This document shows, piece after piece, positions 37,161 to 49,589 of a stretch of 64,000 bases of DNA. The position numbers and the translations under genes are program-made. This DNA comes from Solen grandis (taxonomy: Eukaryota; Mollusca; Bivalvia; Adapedonta; Solenidae): the NCBI GenBank assembly GCA_021229015.1, contig CM037789.1, positions 33,678,346 through 33,742,345 of the forward strand, given 5' to 3'. The first letter of the stretch is position 1. Each line of letters opens with the position of its first letter. Below the pieces are notes generated by a model. It was not told where the DNA came from, did not search any database, and saw nothing but the letters and a program-made list of their open reading frames with translations.

Positions 37161-39410
37161 CCTCATTTTCCAACCAAATCCAAGAGTTAATTTCAGTATG
37201 TTGCCAGTGTCTGAGCAACATGAAAATTAAACTGCCTAGAAATTTTTTTTTCAAATTTTTAAATTCTATCAATTTAAATTTTCAATGACGTCAAATGACG
37301 TCAGATTTGACGTCAGCATCAAAAATTTGTTCGCGCTCTAGAGCCTTTATTTTTTGTCGTTTTTTCTTGATATTTTCACAGAAGAAGTATGTAATGATGT
37401 AGATGTGCACCTTGTCTTTCAAATTTTCAAATTAGAAAAATTTAAGACAATTTGGCAAAACCGATTTTCGACCTTTGGTCCTAAAATTGTCATTTAATGT
37501 TACAAAGGCTACTGATGTGTTAGAAGCATGAAAATCAAACAGCTAATCGGCCCAGAGGTCTACTTTCTTTTTTCTGAAAGAATACCTTTTAAGTCACGTG
37601 GTTATGACGTCATTTAAAGGGCAAAATCCTATTTTTTCAAGGATTTCTCTCTCTCTGGCATCATACATTTCATGTCAATTTTAATGAAATTGAAATTGCA
37701 GCGATAAAAAAGTATCTTTTTATACATTCTATCATTTTCAATTTTCATTGGCGTCATATGACGTCATATTTGACGTCAGCTTCAAAAGTTTGTTCGCGCT
37801 CTAGAGCCTACAATTCTGGTCCGATTATCTTGATATTTTTACAGAAGATGTATTTTAGGGTGTAAATGTGCACCTTGGCATTTAAATTTCCAAATTCGAA
37901 AAGATTACGATTTTATGGCAATACCAGGTTTCGAACTTTGGTCCAAAAACTAAATTTAACTGTTACAGAGCCCCCTGATGCGTTAGAAGCATGAAAATTG
38001 GACAGCATATCGGCATAGAGTTTTACATTCTATTTTCTGCATTATTTATTTTGAGTCACGTGGTTATGACGTCATCAAAAGGATAAAAAGCATTTTTTTA
38101 AGATTTCTCTCGCTCTAGTATCATGAATTTTGAGTCAGTCTTAATTAATCTTCAGAATTGATAGATTTAAGATTGAAGTGATGCATACTGCAAAAAAAAA
38201 AATTGTCACGTGGGTATGTCGTCATGCATACTAAAGCAAGAATTATTTTTAAAAAATCATATAAAATCGCCAATTAGACTAATGAATTTATATTTTTCAA
38301 AAATGTCGGAACTTAGTACGTTCATAAGGTCTTTAAAATTTCAAGTAATTACGTCATCAAACATGTCGGATATTCATGTTTGATGGAATGCCTACTTGAA
38401 AACAAACTTGTTCGCATTCTCGAAGATATTTTTTTTCTGGATTAATATAATGTTAGCTGAACATGTCCTTGCAAAAAAAATGATATTTTTCTTTAGTCAC
38501 TTGATTTTGACGTCGTTGAAATATAAAAAATCATTCATTTCAATATGTATTCGCGCTCTAGCGACATGAGTATTGATGCCAATCTTAAGCATACCTTAAG
38601 GAATTTATGTTGTGTCACTTGTTTATGACAACATTGATTTGTAAGCAACATATTTTAAAAAAGATCAAAAGATTGGATATATTAACATTAGATAAGTAAA
38701 ATTGCCGTACCTTAACATGCGCAAAAAGTCCAGAAAATTTCAAGTGATGACATTATCAAACATGACTTATTCATGTTTTTCGTAAAAGGGCTAATTCATG
38801 TAAATCTATTAATTTGAAGAAAGAAATAAAAGTGGTCATTGGTTTGATTGAGCAAGATCCCATTGTTCTTTTGCAGGAATGAGTGCCTGCATTGAATAGT
38901 GAATTGTGATACGTTTTTGAGTAAATAAGTCGCATTTACGATGAATTAGTATAATTATACTAGAGCCAGAAAACCTATACGGATATCTTATTGCATTTGT
39001 TATCACGGCTTTCCGCAAACCTGAAGAAAATGACAAATACATGTAATTTATTCTACCTACCGATTTTTTATGTTTTCTAAATGTATAACGGTTTCTTTTT
39101 CTAAATCTGTAAAAATAAGCAAACATAATAAGCAAATGAATTGTTGAAAGTTTCAAGACGTTTATAACGTTAATTAAACAGAAATAAGAAAGTATTTTCA
39201 TGATTTTGCTTAAACCTCTGCCTTTCTTTCCATGTATTTTTCCAAATGTAAAACTCAATCAATTTAAAGGTTGAAAGTCATGGATTTCAAACTTTTTTTT
39301 CTTCTTTACAATTTAAATTGTGGGTCAAATTGTAATGAATATTTGTTAAGTAATATGCTTACGAAGAAAAAGATATTAAATAAAGAATAAAACACTTTTA
39401 AAATCGATTC
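37161..39410 (+). mobile_element. Subfamily-2 body, copy 1
   Basis: Repeats of a second kind (TTTGACGTCAGCTTCAAAAG, GTTCGCGCTCTAGAGCC, AAGTCACGTGGTTATGACGT) have fewer full CREs. The part 37715-39410 is repeated in direct orientation at 41742-43400 and inverted in 52626-55100. Near 39007 it contains CACGGCTTTCCGCAAACCTG, an internal copy of the subfamily's 5' hairpin arm. A 140-codon minus frame lies at 38836-39258. Confidence 0.6.
38836..39258 (-). CDS. 140-aa ORF inside subfamily-2 repeat, doubtful
   Basis: The C-terminal half (NAIRYPYRFSGSSII, then IHRKCD, ending in KEQWDLAQ) also appears in the inverted copy at 53325-53507. In the third copy (42840-43020) it is broken by stops. The N-terminal half is basic and hydrophobic with no domain. 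Most likely it is a chance frame in a young repeat, though it is the longest open frame in this family. Confidence 0.15.
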   Translation of the reverse strand: MSFTFGKIHGKKGRGLSKIMKILSYFCLINVINVLKLSTIHLLIMFAYFYRFRKRNRYTFRKHKKSVGRINYMYLSFSSGLRKAVITNAIRYPYRFSGSSIIILIHRKCDLFTQKRITIHYSMQALIPAKEQWDLAQSNQ

Positions 39411-41740
39411 CAGTTTGCATATTTCTCCTTGACATATTTTTTCTCGGCGACGTTGTTTCATTTCTTGTACTATTTCACAAGTGAAATCTTTTGTGGCCCA
39501 TATGACCGAGATGCGTGCATTGTTTTCACATTCCTTAAAAACGTGCAGTCACGATTACGTGTAATTTGATAATACACAGCGAGGATACGTTACAGTGTCA
39601 ATGTATTCATATAGTGCAAACATGATTGTACATAATCTCCAGGGGTCTCTGGGGTGGAAACAAATGCATACGAACAATACAAATCATGAAATAAATACAC
39701 ACGTATGTTTGCGGCGAGCAAGGACATATATTTCAAAATGGCAGAATGTATGTACATTGTATTTACACCCAAGGATAGTAAGACATGCACTGATAGATCA
39801 TCATCGTTCCGTTAATGACTAAAAGGTAATATTGAAAATCATGTATTCTTTAGTGCACTGATGGTACAAAAAGGAATTTATTGTTACCAGAATTTTAAAA
39901 TATTTAGGTAAGCATCGTTGTTTAATATAGAAGCAACAACAATATAACCATTAACCACCTCATAGAACAATACAATGCGGGTTTTTTTTTTTGTTTTTTT
40001 TGTTTGTTTGTTTTTTACATTCTACAGATGAACCAAATTTCAAGACTGGGTTGCTATCACGAGCCAGTAAAATGTTACTCTAAGATATATAACTCTAAAT
40101 GAACAGGAAGTTTACATAAGCATGCAGTATGTGTGGGTTATATGGACATTACAATACCAGAGTATTTCAACCTCCTTTGGGCAGGGAATCATTGAGACAC
40201 ATAGAAAAGTACCCTGACGCGTAAAAGTATTTATGTAATATGAGAGTTTTGTTTTGCAAGCGTCTGCATAAGTTTACGCCATGTCAAGGTAATGTTTATA
40301 AATAAAAGCATGGATATCTGAAATATCAATAAACCTTTACAAGTATAATCATTCCGGTAACATGATATTTTTGTTTTGCAAACGTGCACCAAACGCTAGG
40401 TCAAAATAATGTCTGACGATAGCTAGAGTTATCACTAAAGGCAACTAATACCCCCGATTCTCACTTTGTCTTTGTTATATCTGACCATGAAAGAAGAGGG
40501 CCATGGTGGCCCTAGAGTATCATTAGCCTAATTAAAACAATTCAGGTCATTTGATTTTACCCTGTAAGCTTCAGCAGCTTTGCTTCAAATTTCATATACA
40601 GTATTCTAAAGAATACTAGTCAATCATCATTCTGCAGACTGCATATTTCAAGGAATCAACTTTATTAAAGCAATGTTAGTAGAACAAATTTTGTGCCCAA
40701 TGAAATTAAATTCTGACTACTTGTTTGATAGAAGAATTTGAAATATTCTATATAGAGAAGTCTCATTTTCCAAGGGATAAACTTTATTTAAGTAATTATG
40801 GTAGAGCACATTGGGTTGACCATTTGTACCAAATGACATGAAGTTCTGACTTTTGGGTTGATAGAAAAAATATTTGAAATGTTCTGTACAGAGTATAAAA
40901 GGAAATGGGTCGAGCCCCTGCAGTCCTCATTTTTCAAGTTATTAATTGTATTTCTTAAAGTTTGTTAGAGCACAAAGAGGTGACCGTTTCTGTCAAATGA
41001 TATTAAATTCCTTGAGGAGGAATTTTGAAATTTCTATATAGAGTATATGAGGAAATTAGCCGATCTCTTAGGGGTCTCATTTTTAAGGGATTAATTTTAT
41101 TTTAGCTTATGGTAGAGCACTATAATGAAACCATTTGTGCCAAACGACATTAAATTCTTACAATACTTAGTTTTAGAGGAGAAACACTTTTAAGTTTATA
41201 AGATAAAATTCTGTTGGTTGCCATGGAAACAAGAGTTCTAAATGGATGAAATTCATTTTAACGTCTTTGGTGAAAGGCCTACCAAGGATCATTCATGCTA
41301 AGTTTCATCAATTTCTACCCTGTGCTTTCTGAGGATATGTCTTAAAGTAAATTGATGACGACGCATAACGACGGACGCAAGGTGACCACAAAAGCTCACA
41401 TTGAGCATGTTGTGCTCAAGTGAGCTACGAAAGGTTATAATGCTTCATATGACCTGATATACAATTGGAGTGATGATAACGTGTCATGCAACTTATACAT
41501 GAAAAGCCAAATGATGCGGGTAAGTAATCAAGGAATTATGAATATAAATAATATTTGCCAAGAACAACAGGAGTTGTCCGTAAGACAGCACACTAGACTA
41601 TTCCAAAGCTTATTATTGACGCTTTACTTTAATCAAAATGCTTAAGTTCAAAAGGGGTCATAATTTACTAAATTAAAATCACTCAATCTCATAACAGGCG
41701 GATCTTCTTCAATTTTTCAAAGAAGATATATATCGGGATT
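39411..41740. other. Interruption between the two subfamily-2 copies
   Basis: 39411-40490 is sequence seen nowhere else in the window and without a supported gene (the overlapping frames at 39590-39822 are shadows). 40500-41440 is a type-2-like tandem repeat in reverse, ending GCTCACATTGAGCATGTTGT and GCTCAAGTGAGCTACG, the inverse of the 21400 leader. 41445-41740 is unassigned. Confidence 0.5.
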
Positions 41741-43740
41741 TTGTTATCTTTTTATACATTCGATCATTTTCAATTTTCATTGGCGTCTTATGACGTCAGA
41801 TTTGACGTCAGCTTCAAAAGTTTGTCTGCGCTCTAGAGCCTTCAATTTTGGTCCGATTATCTTAATATTTTTACAGAAGATGTATTTTAGGATGTAGATG
41901 TGCACCTTGGCATTCAAATTTCCAAATTCGCAAAAAATAAGATTTCATGGCAATACCGAGTTTCGAACTTTGGTCCAAAAATTAAGTTTAAATGTTACAA
42001 AGCCCCCTGATGTGTTAGAAGCATGAAAATTTGGCAGCATATCGGCATAGAGGTTTACATTCTATTTTTTTAATGATTTTCTCTTTAGTCACGTGGTTAT
42101 GACGTCATCAAAAAGACAAAATGTATTTCTTTTTAAAGATTTCTCTCGTTCTGGTATCATGAATTTTGAGTCAATCTTAATTAAATCTTTAGAATTGATA
42201 GAGTTAAAATTGAATTGATGCATACTGCAAGAAATGTTTGTTTTGTCACATGGTTATGACGTCATGCATACTAAAGCAAGAATTATTTTAAAAAATCATA
42301 TAAAATCGCCAATTAGACCAATGAACTTAAAATTTTGAAAATTTCCGAAACTTAGTACGTTCATAAGGTCTTGAAAATTTCAACTGATTATGTCATCAAA
42401 CATGGCAGTTATTCATGTTTGATGGAATGCCTACTTGAAAATGTGAAAACAAATCTGTTCGCATTGTCGAAGATATTTTTTTTCTGGATTAATAGAACGT
42501 TAGAATGAATATGTCATTGCAAAAAAGATATTTTTATTCACTTGACTTTGACGTCGTTGAAATATAAAAATCATTCATTTCAATTTGTATTCGCGCTCCA
42601 GCGTCATGAGTATTAAAACATACCTTAAGAAATGTATGTTGTGTCACTTGTTTATGACAACATTGATTTGTGATATATTAAAAAGATCATAAGATTGGAT
42701 ATATTAACTTTAAATAAGAAATATTGCCGTACCTTAACATGTGCAAAAAGTCCAGAAAATTATCAAACATGACTTATTCATGTTTTTCGTAAAAGGGTTA
42801 AATCATGAAAATCTATTAATTTGAAGAAAGAAATGAAAGCGGTCATTGGGTTGGTTGAGCAAGATCCAACTGTCCTTTTGCAGGAAAGAGTGCCTGCGCT
42901 GAATATTGAATTGCGATCGTTTTTGAGTAAATGAGTCGTTTAATTAGTATATTAATAGAAAAACCTATACGGAAAACTTATTGCATTTACTATCACGGCT
43001 TTACGCAAACCTGAAGAAAATGACAAATACATGTATATCTACCTATCGATTTTTTATGTTTTCTAAATGTTTGTATGGTTTCTTTTTCTAAATCTGTAAA
43101 AATAAGCAAATATATAAAGGAAATGAGTTGTTGAAAGTTTCTAGACGTTAATAACGTTAATTACATAGAAATAAGAAACTATTTTCACGATTTTGCTTAC
43201 ACCTCTGCCCTTGTTTCCATCTATTTGTGCAAATGTAAATCTCAATCAATTAAAAGGTTAAAAGTCATTGATTTCAAAATATTTTTGTTGGTTCTTACAA
43301 TTTCAATTATGTGGATCAAATTGCAATGAATATTTGTTAAGTCATATACTTACGAAGAAATAGATATTAAATAAAAAATAAAAACTTTTTAAAATCGATT
43401 GAATAACGTGAGAAAAAATTTCTTGAGGAAAGTATTATCATCTTAAAATTGTCCTGTTGTTGTTTTTTTCTGCATGAAAGTAAACGGGTGCGTAATTAAA
43501 TAAGATCTATATTTATGCCTTCTCAATATCTTCTTAAGAAGATGAAAATGAAAAAAAGAAAAAAAGATTTAAAGCTTATTTTTGAACATAAGTATATATT
43601 TATGATAAAAATGATTTCCACATTAAATCATACATTATTATTCATCATTATTTAATTTTTTAATAACATATATTCAGTACCTTTGAAATAAGCAAATGGA
43701 AAGCCGCTTCGTTTGTATCTTAAACAAACGACTTCTAGTT
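41741..43740 (+). mobile_element. Subfamily-2 body, copy 2, with intact 3' end
   Basis: Starts in the middle of the repeat (TATCTTTTTATACATTCGAT) and runs to the terminal hairpin CGTTTGT...ACAAACG and GACTTCTAGTT at 43740, where TTGGTCATG of the host begins. It is a close copy of 37715-39410 plus the 3' end missing there. Confidence 0.65.
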
Positions 43741-44688
43741 TTGGTCATGTTATTGGTAAAACACACAATTCCTTTGTATAAATTTGCATTTTTTTTTTAT
43801 GCTTGATCATTCAGGTTTTGATAACATGCATCCTGTAAATATGCAATTTACTATATATAAGTTGTTATTCAATATAGTGAACATCTGTTTGATTACGTTT
43901 ATGTCTTTATCCCCTGTCACAAAAACACCATTTTATTTTATTTATTACCTAGTCTTTTTGACTTGACTATTTGAGTTTACCGTCGCTTCGACAGTATTTC
44001 AGTCATGTAGCGACGTCCAGCTAGTTACAGGTGGAGGAAGACCCCGAATGCACGGAGGCATCCGAGTAGAACCACCGACCTACCGCAAGCCAGCTGGAAG
44101 GCTTCCTCACATGAAAATCCAAATGACCCTGCTGGGATTCGAACCCACGCGGTGATTGGCTGAGTGAGTGTTAAAGTCAGCCTAGTCTTTTTAAATGAAA
44201 TAAAGTCTCTGGTCTTACATAATTTACATAAAAGTCAATTGTTAACAAATTTGGTTTATATGGCTTATCCTCTCCAAGTTGTTGTATTCTTCATATATCC
44301 ATAAAGTGTGAGGATTAATTGAATTGATTCATTTTATGTTCTGCAAAATGCAGGACTTTTTTTGAAAGGGGAAGGGGTCTTTAGGTTTGTCTAGCCATCG
44401 ATCCTTTTAACTTATCAGGGACCATATTTGTATTATCGTGCTACATACATTAACGAGATATTTTACATCGAGCGTGACGTAACTTGACAGGAAAAGACCA
44501 ATAATTCGCAAAATTTATTGATCCTTGTTTCCAAACAGTTTTTTTTCTTAAATGTAAGGGAAAAAGATAAAAACATTCAATTAACAAAATAGTACCAAAT
44601 TAATACCATTTTATGTTTCTTTTATCTGTTTTTCCCCAAAACACGCATTTAATCTACTGATAACTGTAAGCTAGCAGACGATAATAGA
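43741..44688 (+). repeat. Duplicated block, left part, copy 2
   Basis: Direct copy of 17557-18506. It ends at GATAATAGA, where the 3' tail of the LINE begins. Confidence 0.9.
43958..44186 (-). mobile_element. SINE family A, head-truncated (duplicate)
   Basis: Same truncated SINE as 17788-18008, carried by the block duplication. B box inverse near 44135. The head breakpoint is shared with the other copy. Confidence 0.8.
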
Positions 44689-45363
44689 ACAGAACAGATA
44701 TTTTATTTAGACGTGTACAGTCATGATTGGTACAATTACAATATTCTGTCACGCAACAAAAGTATAAATTAAAAAGTAATATTGGCATTAAATACCGAGT
44801 ACATTTCAAAAAGCAAGAAAGAAGGGGAAAAAAAAGAAATAAACGCATGTAAATGAATAAAAATACTACAGACAAACCGAAACGAACATATTTCTTATTC
44901 ATATACAATCCATTTTATTTACTTATATTTCCAGGAGAATAAAGCTAAGAAAATTTACACATAGTTCCACTAAACTAAGTAATCTAGTATTTTAAGGTTA
45001 CAATTAATAGTTATAGCAGTGTTACACAGGATATATTGACCTTATTTCAATAAGTGTCCGCAAATTGAACATGTACCGGATGTGTCCGAAAAATAAACAT
45101 GTCCTGGGGAAAAACAAGCATGGTTCCGGTGAATTTATGTGTTAAATATTTTGACAAAAGCAGTTTTCATATAATCTTGAGTGCATATACAACAGAATAA
45201 ACAGAAGTGAATATTCTTTTTGGATACCATTATTGCCATATAATTTCTTTATTGAGTTGTTTAAACCTCAAAATAACCAAATTGGATTAGACCTGCTGAT
45301 AAACTCGTACAGTAGAGATTGGATATAAATCAGCCTGGGATAAGTCAGATAAGTATATCCTAG

Positions 45364-45386
45364 CACACACACACAAACACACACAC

Positions 45387-45441
<55 letters not shown>
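45364..45441. repeat. (CA)n(TA)n compound microsatellite
   Basis: CA repeats, then a long TA run, inside the 3' non-coding part of the LINE. Confidence 0.95.
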
Positions 45442-45446
<5 letters not shown>

Positions 45447-46349
45447 TGAATGCATTAGTATTTTCTTCAATGGAATGAATTACGATCAACCTTAAGCACA
45501 GAGGAAAGCTATAAAGTATCTATACTATTAATACATATATAAATACTCTAGGTTTCTGCATTCATGGCCTTGCCTAAAATAAACTCAAGGCGCATAAAAA
45601 CAGAATGCGTTCCAGTACATCTTAGTTATGGTTATAAAATAAACATGTATATACACACAACAATACCGAAATAAACAGATATGTAACTGTAAGTACATAC
45701 ACAATACTGGGTATATATACAAAGTCATCATTTAAAAACATGAATCTGTACCCATATAGACAACTGACAAATAGGTAGACATATATGTAAAGGTTTTTTG
45801 CAACACAATTGCCCTTTGAAACGAAATACAGGTGCATTTTAGCAGAAGAAACAAATTATATTAAGCTTTCCTCAAAAATTTACTTATCAAATATACAAGC
45901 ACACAAAACAACTAGCTTAATATCTGAAGATATGTCAGCAGTATTAGTATATAATTTAGAAATATACATTCAATTGATAGACTTATCACATATGCATCAT
46001 TATATAGTGGCCATAAGGCATTAATGATACATTAATGATTATTTAGACAAGGTTCTTTGTGGTATGTTGTTTTATTTTTCAGTGATCATATGACTGGTGT
46101 AGTGTTCAATGGGCAGTATGGTGCTTTAATACATACATTTACAGGTGAGTCAAATTTTAACCTTAGAGATATAGGCTAAGTATATAAAATAAATGTGTAA
46201 CCACACACAAATGCATTAAACTCAGTTTGAGAAATAACTATATCTTGTTACGCATTAATAAGTGAATTCCTCAATTCAAGGGATTCTTTAACATAAAGTG
46301 ACAGTCTTATAATCTCTATTTTGTTGACAGACTGCATGAGCTCAATTTA

Positions 46350-47111
46350 TTTGTATACAGAAGGATGAAGATAATGATATTTTTTAATGAACTTAACTCT
46401 AATATTGTTATAGCAAGGACATACACAAACAAAATGATATTCATTCTTAATGTCTTTGGAATTACAACAAAGACAATATCTTTCATTTCTGTTTACAAAG
46501 TTTCTATTATACCTACCAGTCTGAATTCTCAGAGGATGTACAGATAATCTAAGTCAACAGAAATAAAATCTATATTTCTAAGGTAATAAATCCAAATAAT
46601 TTTCATAACCAAATATTTGCATTCTCTATAAATAAAGAGAAAAGGACTACCTAGAGATCTTTGCCATTCTTGCTGAAAACAATCAATCAACTTCTTTTTA
46701 AAATCAATCAAAAATGCTTTTTCATCAATTAAGAGAACATTTTCAAATATATATGTAAAACCATGATCGTTTAACAATTTCTTAATATTAGAGACCCAGT
46801 TTTTTTGTTGTTGCCTTCATTACAATCATTTAGGGCTTGGTTATACATCATGTCATGGTATAAAGTTGTGTGTTATTTGTATGAACAAGTTTCAACCAAT
46901 ATTTAAGGATGTATAAATATCTATTAATATAAAGAGGATATCTACCCAATTCACCATAGACAGCTGAAGTACATGTATTATTTTTAACAATTAGGAGTCG
47001 TTTACAAAATTTCAAATGTGTTCTTTCTATTTCCTTAGACCGTGTATATCCCCAGTTTTCAGATGAATAATTAAGTATTGGTAAAATAAAAGCGTCAAAT
47101 AGCTGGCACAT
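46350..47111 (-). pseudogene. LINE ORF2 C-terminal domain
   Basis: It reads ILPILNYSSENWGYTRSKEI and later GELGRYPLYINRYLYILKYW. After a damaged stretch comes a cysteine/histidine motif, NERYCLCCNSKDIKNEYHFV then CVCPCY, at about 46400-46510. This arrangement is common in the tails of CR1-like LINE proteins in aquatic invertebrates. Stops and frameshifts between 46530 and 46850 break it. Confidence 0.8.
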
Positions 47112-47259
47112 GGTTTTTGGTTTTAGATCTTACTCCTTAAGTTTTCTGAATAAAATGTTCAACGATTTAAGTGTTTTGCCAACAATATGATCAATATTTG
47201 AGCTAAAATTAATGAAAAACAGTTCCTAAATAATTAAAATCATTTACGACTTCTATAAT

Positions 47260-48140
47260 TTGACCATCATAAATCCATTTTTTCTGATTGAAACAATTCC
47301 CCTCGTTTAAGAAAAAACATTATTTTTATTTTTGCTTTGTTGACAGAAAGTCCCCAAGTATTACAATATAAAAGTAATTTATCTAAATGCAGCTGTAATT
47401 CTTCAGGTGATTCAGCTATAATGGCCATATCGTCAGCAAACAACAGTAAAACAGGGATAATATCAGACATAACTCCCCTGACGCAATCCAACCGCATAAT
47501 TGAAGTATTCAGAAAATGTTGCACAAGATTTAACACAAGAATTAACTCTTTCATACATGTCTTTAACAATTCTAAATACTCTACCTTGTATTCCACAATT
47601 GTATAATTTTAACCAAAGTGCATTCCTATAGATAGAATCAAAACATTTCATCATATCAACAAATACAACATATAAGCTCTTGTTATTGTTTAAGAATTTT
47701 TGGACTAATGACATAAGTATAAATATTGCATCAATAGTTGATCGCCCCTTTCTAAAACCAAACTGTATATCTGAAATTAAATTATTGTTTTCACAAACTA
47801 ATTCTACTCTTCTATTAAGTATAGTAGTAAATAGCTTAGACATACAACTAACTAATGTTATTCCTCGATAATTATTTACATCATCCATGCTGCCTTTTTT
47901 ATGTAATGGAGTAATTATACCCACTGTCCATAGTTCAGGGAAAAAGCCAGAAAGAAGTATTCCATTAAATATATCACAGAGATGAGATGATGAGCTAATA
48001 TGTCACTACATTCTATGAAATATTCATTCATTAAACTATCCTTTCCTGTTGCTTTATTTCTTTTTAATGTTTTTATTGCAGCATGAACTTCACTTATATT
48101 AATAGGTTCGTCAAGTTTTTTGAAAGAATTACTAGACATA
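47260..48140 (-). pseudogene. LINE reverse transcriptase domain
   Basis: The finger region IKTLKRNKATGKDSLMNEYF is followed by GIITPLHKKGSMDDVNNYRG, ITLVSCMSKLFTTILN, IQFGFRKGRSTIDAIF, motif A VVFVDMMKCFDS (catalytic Asp present, Cys where Ala is usual) and motif B GLRQG. Motif C is FADDMA, coded at about 47429-47440. Frameshifts lie near 47920 and 47465. Only about ten codons separate RQG from FADD, against roughly 40 in intact relatives, so about 100 bases were deleted. It cannot encode active enzyme. Confidence 0.9.
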
Positions 48141-48427
48141 TTAAAATTATTATGAGATGAAAAATATTCTGCTTTTCATTGTAGCAATTAAAACTATCAT
48201 TACTAAGATTTGCAAAATATTCTTTGAAATTCTCATTTGTGATCTTGTCAGTTAACTTTATATTTTTTTATTTAAAATACTTCCAAAATTCCCTTAACTT
48301 ACTCTTTTTTAATCGTTCAATTTCCAGCATTTTTTGTCTATGGTAATCTCGTTTACTTTTCTTAATAATATTTTTTATATATTTTCTTAAAAATCTAGTA
48401 AGTTTATCCTATTTGCAGCAGAACTGT

Positions 48428-48844
48428 TCAAATTAAATGAATGTAGTGCATCAAGATATCTTTAAGAGCATTTACACAGTTATTATTAAACCAATCAGCA
48501 TTTTTAATCTTCGAATCAACAAAAAATCTATTGAAATTTTCATGCGTAAAAGATTTAGAAAACAAGGGAACAGCAATAGATCTTACTGTATCTGTAAATT
48601 TATCAACAGCTACGTTTATAGATTCTCTACTATTGTATGTAATGTTGTTTACAATATCATTTAAACGAGGTAAACCACTAATAATGCTTGAGCGAAATTT
48701 CTCTCTATATATATCATTCCATCTAACATAAGTCTCTGTGTAAACCCGTTCAACAGGTGTAATGTTATTACAATGTAACGTAAAAAGTAACGGTGCATGA
48801 TCGCTGTACTCAGTAAAAGGGCACACATTAAATTCCTTGACCAT
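48428..48844 (-). pseudogene. LINE: end of endonuclease and linker
   Basis: Holds the endonuclease motif SDHAPLLFTL (catalytic His region) and a long linker ending WFNNNCVNALKD. A frameshift near 48470 moves the continuation (RYLDALHSFNLNSSAANR, then KRDYHRQKMLEIERLKKSKL) into another frame. Confidence 0.8.
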
Positions 48845-49589
48845 TGAAAAAATTGCGCTCGTGCATTAACAGATAGTCAATGACTGAACTTCCACTTGGG
48901 GCTATATATGTGTATTGACTACTTTTACCGATTCTACCTTTGGCAATGCGTAGTGATGTACCTTACACAAATCCAAAAGTTTCGTGCCGTGATTGTTGAT
49001 TATCTTGTCATATGAGGCCCTTAGTAGGGTACAATTAGGTTCATAATCAGGGGCATCAAATGAGTTATTTACAGAGTCAAATGATACAAAATCATTTCTT
49101 AGACCGACTCTAGCATTAAGAATCGCCACAAATCAACACTGTTCCCTTTGAGTTATATATAAAAACATCATTTTCTATAATATCAAAGAAATCTACATTT
49201 ATTGTATTGTATGCTGGTGAAACTGGTGAAAAGGCACCACATATATAGATATCTTCATCTGTTTTAAAGAAATTATGTTCTAGCTTTAACCAGATAACTG
49301 TATCGCAGTAGGTCTTAATAATCTCTATGCCATCTTCAAGATGATCTCTATACAATAAAACAATCCCCCCACTACATCTTTGCGCCTTTCTGTGTTGAAA
49401 GTTTCGATAAAAATTGTGACTAGTATATCCACTTAAAGAAATATTGCTAGCGGAATTTGTCCATGTTTCAATTAAAAAACAAATGTCAGATGATGTTACA
49501 ATCTTAACAAACTCACTTTCCTGTTGTTTTTCTTTGGATAGACCATTTTCATTCCAGGAAACTACATTTAGCTCACCTCCCTCGTGTTC
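48845..49589 (-). pseudogene. LINE: AP endonuclease N-terminal part
   Basis: It starts right after the ORF1 stop with GELNVVSWNENGLSKEKQ (the SWNxNG metal-site motif), then CFLIETW (catalytic Glu), VLICGD|LNARVG (DxN motif split by one extra T near 49115) and SSVIDYLL. Two further single-base frameshifts occur near 48965 and 48850, the last at a T homopolymer. Confidence 0.85.

Larger units (their letters stand above)
24008..43740 (+). mobile_element. Composite of head-to-tail Helentron-like non-autonomous elements (19.7 kb)
   Basis: The composite starts ACGGCTTTCCGC in a hairpin and ends ACGACTTCTAGTT after a second hairpin. Joining its flanks gives GTAATT|TTGGTCATG, exactly the sequence at 17551-17565, so the whole 19.7 kb lies at one insertion site between two Ts with no duplicated target. 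Internal 3' ends (CTAGTT at 27549, 29152, 31704, 34143) divide it into units in one orientation. Most units are followed by an ATT/CTT microsatellite and a new body. The body is a ~450-bp tandem repeat with CRE palindromes. No Rep/helicase or transposase frame is present. A rolling-circle Helitron2/Helentron-type family is inferred from the ends; a satellite amplified by other means is the alternative. Confidence 0.65.

Noticed and set aside
24008..43740. LTR retrotransposon or virus-derived insertion
   Set aside because: No long terminal repeats, primer-binding site, gag/pol/integrase or capsid-like frames are visible. The ends are hairpins.
47337..47871. Plus-strand ORFs opposite the LINE reverse transcriptase
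   Set aside because: They are antisense shadows of the minus-strand coding sequence.
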